A stretch of DNA of 64,000 bases from the NCBI GenBank assembly GCA_027487515.1, contig JAIYDL010000021.1:62001-126000 (forward strand), in the 5' to 3' direction. This document shows positions 62,131 to 64,000 of the stretch, piece after piece. Positions within the stretch are counted from its first letter, which is position 1. The number at the start of each line of letters is the position of its first letter. Made by a program: the position numbers and the translations under genes. The stretch comes from Pseudomonadota bacterium. GTDB taxonomy: Bacteria; Bdellovibrionota; Bacteriovoracia; Bacteriovoracales; Bacteriovoracaceae. Below the pieces are notes generated by a model, which saw nothing but the letters and a program-made list of their open reading frames with translations, did no database searches and was not told the DNA's origin.

Positions 62131-63285
62131 ATGTTGATCCGATTCATCACCCTTCTTTTCGCCTTCATCACATCTCCTCTGACCTGGGGGTATCCCAGTT
62201 ACATCGGGCATAACTATACCTCGTGCCTCAATTGTCACTATAGTCCGTTTGGTGGTGGTCAACTCACCGACTATGGCCGCAGCGTGAGTGCGACACTCAT
62301 CTCCTCTAACAAGCTCTATCCCAAAGAATGGAGTGAAGAAAAAATCGCCGATACCTCCGGGTTCTTTTTCTCCAAACCCAAGACTTCGTGGTTTCGGCCC
62401 CAGATCAATTATCGAGGTTTCCGAGTGGTCGATGACCCAGGCAGTCCGCGGCAAGAGGCCTTCTGGATCACCATGCAAGAAGATGTCCGGTTGACCTTGA
62501 AGTTCATGAAAAATGATAAGCTCCTCTTCGTCGGCGACTACGGCCGTCAGCCCGCCTTAGAATTTCTTCCTCCGGGTGTGAGTCAGCAAAACCATAGAAG
62601 CCGAAATCTCTATGTGGGGTATCGAGTCACGCCCAAGATCGGCGTCTACGCAGGTCTCATGGATAAGGTCTACGGCATCCGTGTCGTGGAGCACATCGCT
62701 TTCACCAGAATCAACACCTCCACGACGATGAATGATCAAACCCATGCCGTCGCCGGTCACTTTGTCATCGACCAGTGGGAGGGTGGAGTCCAGGCATTCA
62801 TCGGGAACTCGAACCAAGATCAAGAGTTCCGGATGAGAGGAGTAAGCACGATGTGGGAGCGCACCGTCTTGAACTCTCACCGCGTAGGGGCCTCCCTCCT
62901 GTCGCAGACAAACGATGAACTGACCATGAACTCCGGGTCCTTGCACGGCCGATTCAACTTTAAGGAAGGCTCGGCACTCCTGACTGAGCTCGGGGAAACT
63001 CATCGGGACTCCAAGACGGGCACTGCCCAGGGAAACTCTCGGTTCGGGCTCCTTCAGGCGACGGTTCGTCCCTGGCGGGGGCTCTACCTACTCACCAATG
63101 TGGATTATCAGCGCGCAGACCTGAAGCAGTCTGACTACACCATCCGGTGGGGCCCGGCGATCCAGTACTTTCCGATCCAGAGGATTGAACTGCGGGCCGA
63201 CATCTACGACACTCGAAATTTCCGCTCAACCACCGCTGAAAGAGACGCATGGACCTATCTCCTGCAGACACACCTATGGCTATGA
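62131..63285 (+). CDS. Outer-membrane beta-barrel protein with one N-terminal haem c motif
   Basis: A 384-residue protein with a signal peptide (residues 1-20, ending LTWG). The mature N-terminus has HNYTSCLNCHYSPFGGG (CxxCH at 32-36). The rest shows alternating aromatic strands typical of a large barrel and ends in YLLQTHLWL. A haem at the periplasmic mouth of a barrel could pass electrons across the outer membrane, in partnership with the dihaem lipoprotein 65 bases upstream. The last gene of the window overlaps its stop by 4 bases. Confidence 0.7.
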   Translation: MLIRFITLLFAFITSPLTWGYPSYIGHNYTSCLNCHYSPFGGGQLTDYGRSVSATLISSNKLYPKEWSEEKIADTSGFFFSKPKTSWFRPQINYRGFRVVDDPGSPRQEAFWITMQEDVRLTLKFMKNDKLLFVGDYGRQPALEFLPPGVSQQNHRSRNLYVGYRVTPKIGVYAGLMDKVYGIRVVEHIAFTRINTSTTMNDQTHAVAGHFVIDQWEGGVQAFIGNSNQDQEFRMRGVSTMWERTVLNSHRVGASLLSQTNDELTMNSGSLHGRFNFKEGSALLTELGETHRDSKTGTAQGNSRFGLLQATVRPWRGLYLLTNVDYQRADLKQSDYTIRWGPAIQYFPIQRIELRADIYDTRNFRSTTAERDAWTYLLQTHLWL

Positions 63286-64000
63286 ACAAAATCTTCTTCC
63301 TTCTTCTTTTAATACCATTCGGCGCAATGGCCTCAGCGAAAGGAAAAGCATGGCAAAGATTGAAAGACACCGGATCGGAGATCCTCCGGGCCAAAGCCTC
63401 TACACAAGAGTTGCGAAAGAAACACGATGAGTTCAAATCTCAGAGAACGCAGCTCGAACGGATGGGCTACAAAGAGGATGAAACGGAGGATCTCGACACG
63501 CGCGTCGATGACCACGTAAAACTCCTGGCAGATAAAGTGTACGAAAGACGGGCCGAACTTGAACTCAGTTTCCTGAGCTTCCAACAGGACTTTGACTTCA
63601 AGAACAGCAGGGGCAAATCAAAACTCATCACGACGAACAACGTCGTCTGCCTCGGAGGCTCCACCGGCATCGCGAACAAAAATTTCCACTACAAAGTTGA
63701 CGGCTGTGTCTTTTACGGGAAGGGTTATGCCGGGAGTAAAGACAACAAGGTAACCTTCGAACAAAAAAACATCGACACCTACGGCGCGAAAGTTTCGCCC
63801 TCGGCTGGGTACGTGGTTTCATCTCTGGGGAGTGAACTTGGCCTCAAGCTACCCTTACTCTATACGCAACAAAGGATTTCAAAACCCACTCAAACTTCTT
63901 TAAGTCAAAGGTCGAAGCTTCAACCGATCACCGCAGTTTACTTTCGATTCCCGGCGAACCGCTGGTTCCTTGAGGTGGAGTTCGGCAGGTTCCTCTTGGA
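63282..64000 (+). CDS. Secreted hypothetical protein, truncated by the window edge
   Basis: An open frame from ATG 63282 (ATGA overlap with the upstream stop; an in-frame ATG at 63276 is an alternative) continues to the end of the window without a stop. It begins with a signal peptide (MNKIFFLLLLIPFGAMASA) and then a charged coiled-coil region to about residue 105, followed by a segment with VVCLGGSTGIANK and HYKVDGCVFYGKGYAG, where two Cys may pair. About 239 residues are visible. I do not recognise the family; coupling to the haem-barrel gene suggests a shared role. Confidence 0.6.
   Translation, partial: MNKIFFLLLLIPFGAMASAKGKAWQRLKDTGSEILRAKASTQELRKKHDEFKSQRTQLERMGYKEDETEDLDTRVDDHVKLLADKVYERRAELELSFLSFQQDFDFKNSRGKSKLITTNNVVCLGGSTGIANKNFHYKVDGCVFYGKGYAGSKDNKVTFEQKNIDTYGAKVSPSAGYVVSSLGSELGLKLPLLYTQQRISKPTQTSLSQRSKLQPITAVYFRFPANRWFLEVEFGRFLL

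Noticed and set aside
63276..64000. Possible second haem protein at the right edge
   Set aside because: The visible 239 codons contain no CxxCH motif.

Overview
The window is chromosomal DNA of a Gram-negative bacterium. Evidence for this includes outer-membrane beta-barrel proteins with Sec signals, a periplasmic MsrA/MsrB pair, a WecA-type initiating transferase and a Wzz/Wzy/flippase polysaccharide system. G+C is above 50 % by eye and genes are very tightly packed. The mix of tandem M64 peptidases, secreted YHS proteins, c-type haem lipoproteins, many P450/UbiA-type genes and many small secreted proteins without clear families suggests Bdellovibrionota/Oligoflexia or a related delta-proteobacterial lineage. 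That placement is inference; no rRNA or ribosomal marker is present. I saw no tRNA, rRNA, CRISPR array, insertion sequence or prophage.

Layout. (1) 8-7145: an overlapping operon (isoprenylcysteine-methyltransferase-like membrane enzyme, SDR epimerase, a rifampicin-phosphotransferase-like dikinase, a UbiA-family prenyltransferase), meeting a convergent cytochrome P450 and a divergent membrane-anchored hexapeptide acyltransferase; it resembles an undescribed lipid or terpenoid tailoring cluster. (2) 7200-9813: a small beta-barrel protein and two tandem secreted M64 metallopeptidases. (3) 9888-18566: UDP-glucuronate decarboxylase, FkbM methyltransferase, acyltransferase 3 and a 1851-residue repeat adhesin. 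(4) 18590-39800: a large polysaccharide island with eight GT4-type glycosyltransferases, one GT2, one GT9-like protein, a WecA-like initiator, a flippase, a polymerase/ligase, an SLBB protein, a Wzz-like chain-length protein and two degenerate BY-kinase-like proteins. Strands alternate almost gene by gene and 3' ends overlap. No full-length Wza-type outer-membrane exporter is present.

(5) 39916-42847: DNA repair (Tag), a beta-barrel protein, a DUF938 methyltransferase and small proteins including a 39-residue Lys-rich one. (6) 42847-49763: a sulfur/redox island made of two divergent operons. One is msrB-msrA-(DedA/ATP-grasp fusion)-YHS. The other is YHS-DoxX-(cysteine dioxygenase/PLP decarboxylase fusion); the last gene could carry out both steps from cysteine to hypotaurine in one polypeptide. 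(7) 49899-54659: an ECF sigma factor with a zinc-finger anti-sigma candidate, a large secreted protein ending at a strong terminator, and several small secreted or nucleic-acid-binding proteins. (8) 54832-57843: glutathione-dependent formaldehyde detoxification (class III ADH plus S-formylglutathione hydrolase) and an orphan type I restriction R-subunit N-terminal-like protein. (9) 57888-64000: a SWIM-SNF2 ATPase, a dihaem lipoprotein, an outer-membrane protein with one haem motif, and a secreted protein that runs off the right edge.

The only stretch above 300 bases without a gene is 50965-51294. Several genes start 6-8 bases after a -10-like hexamer with no Shine-Dalgarno sequence, which suggests leaderless transcripts.
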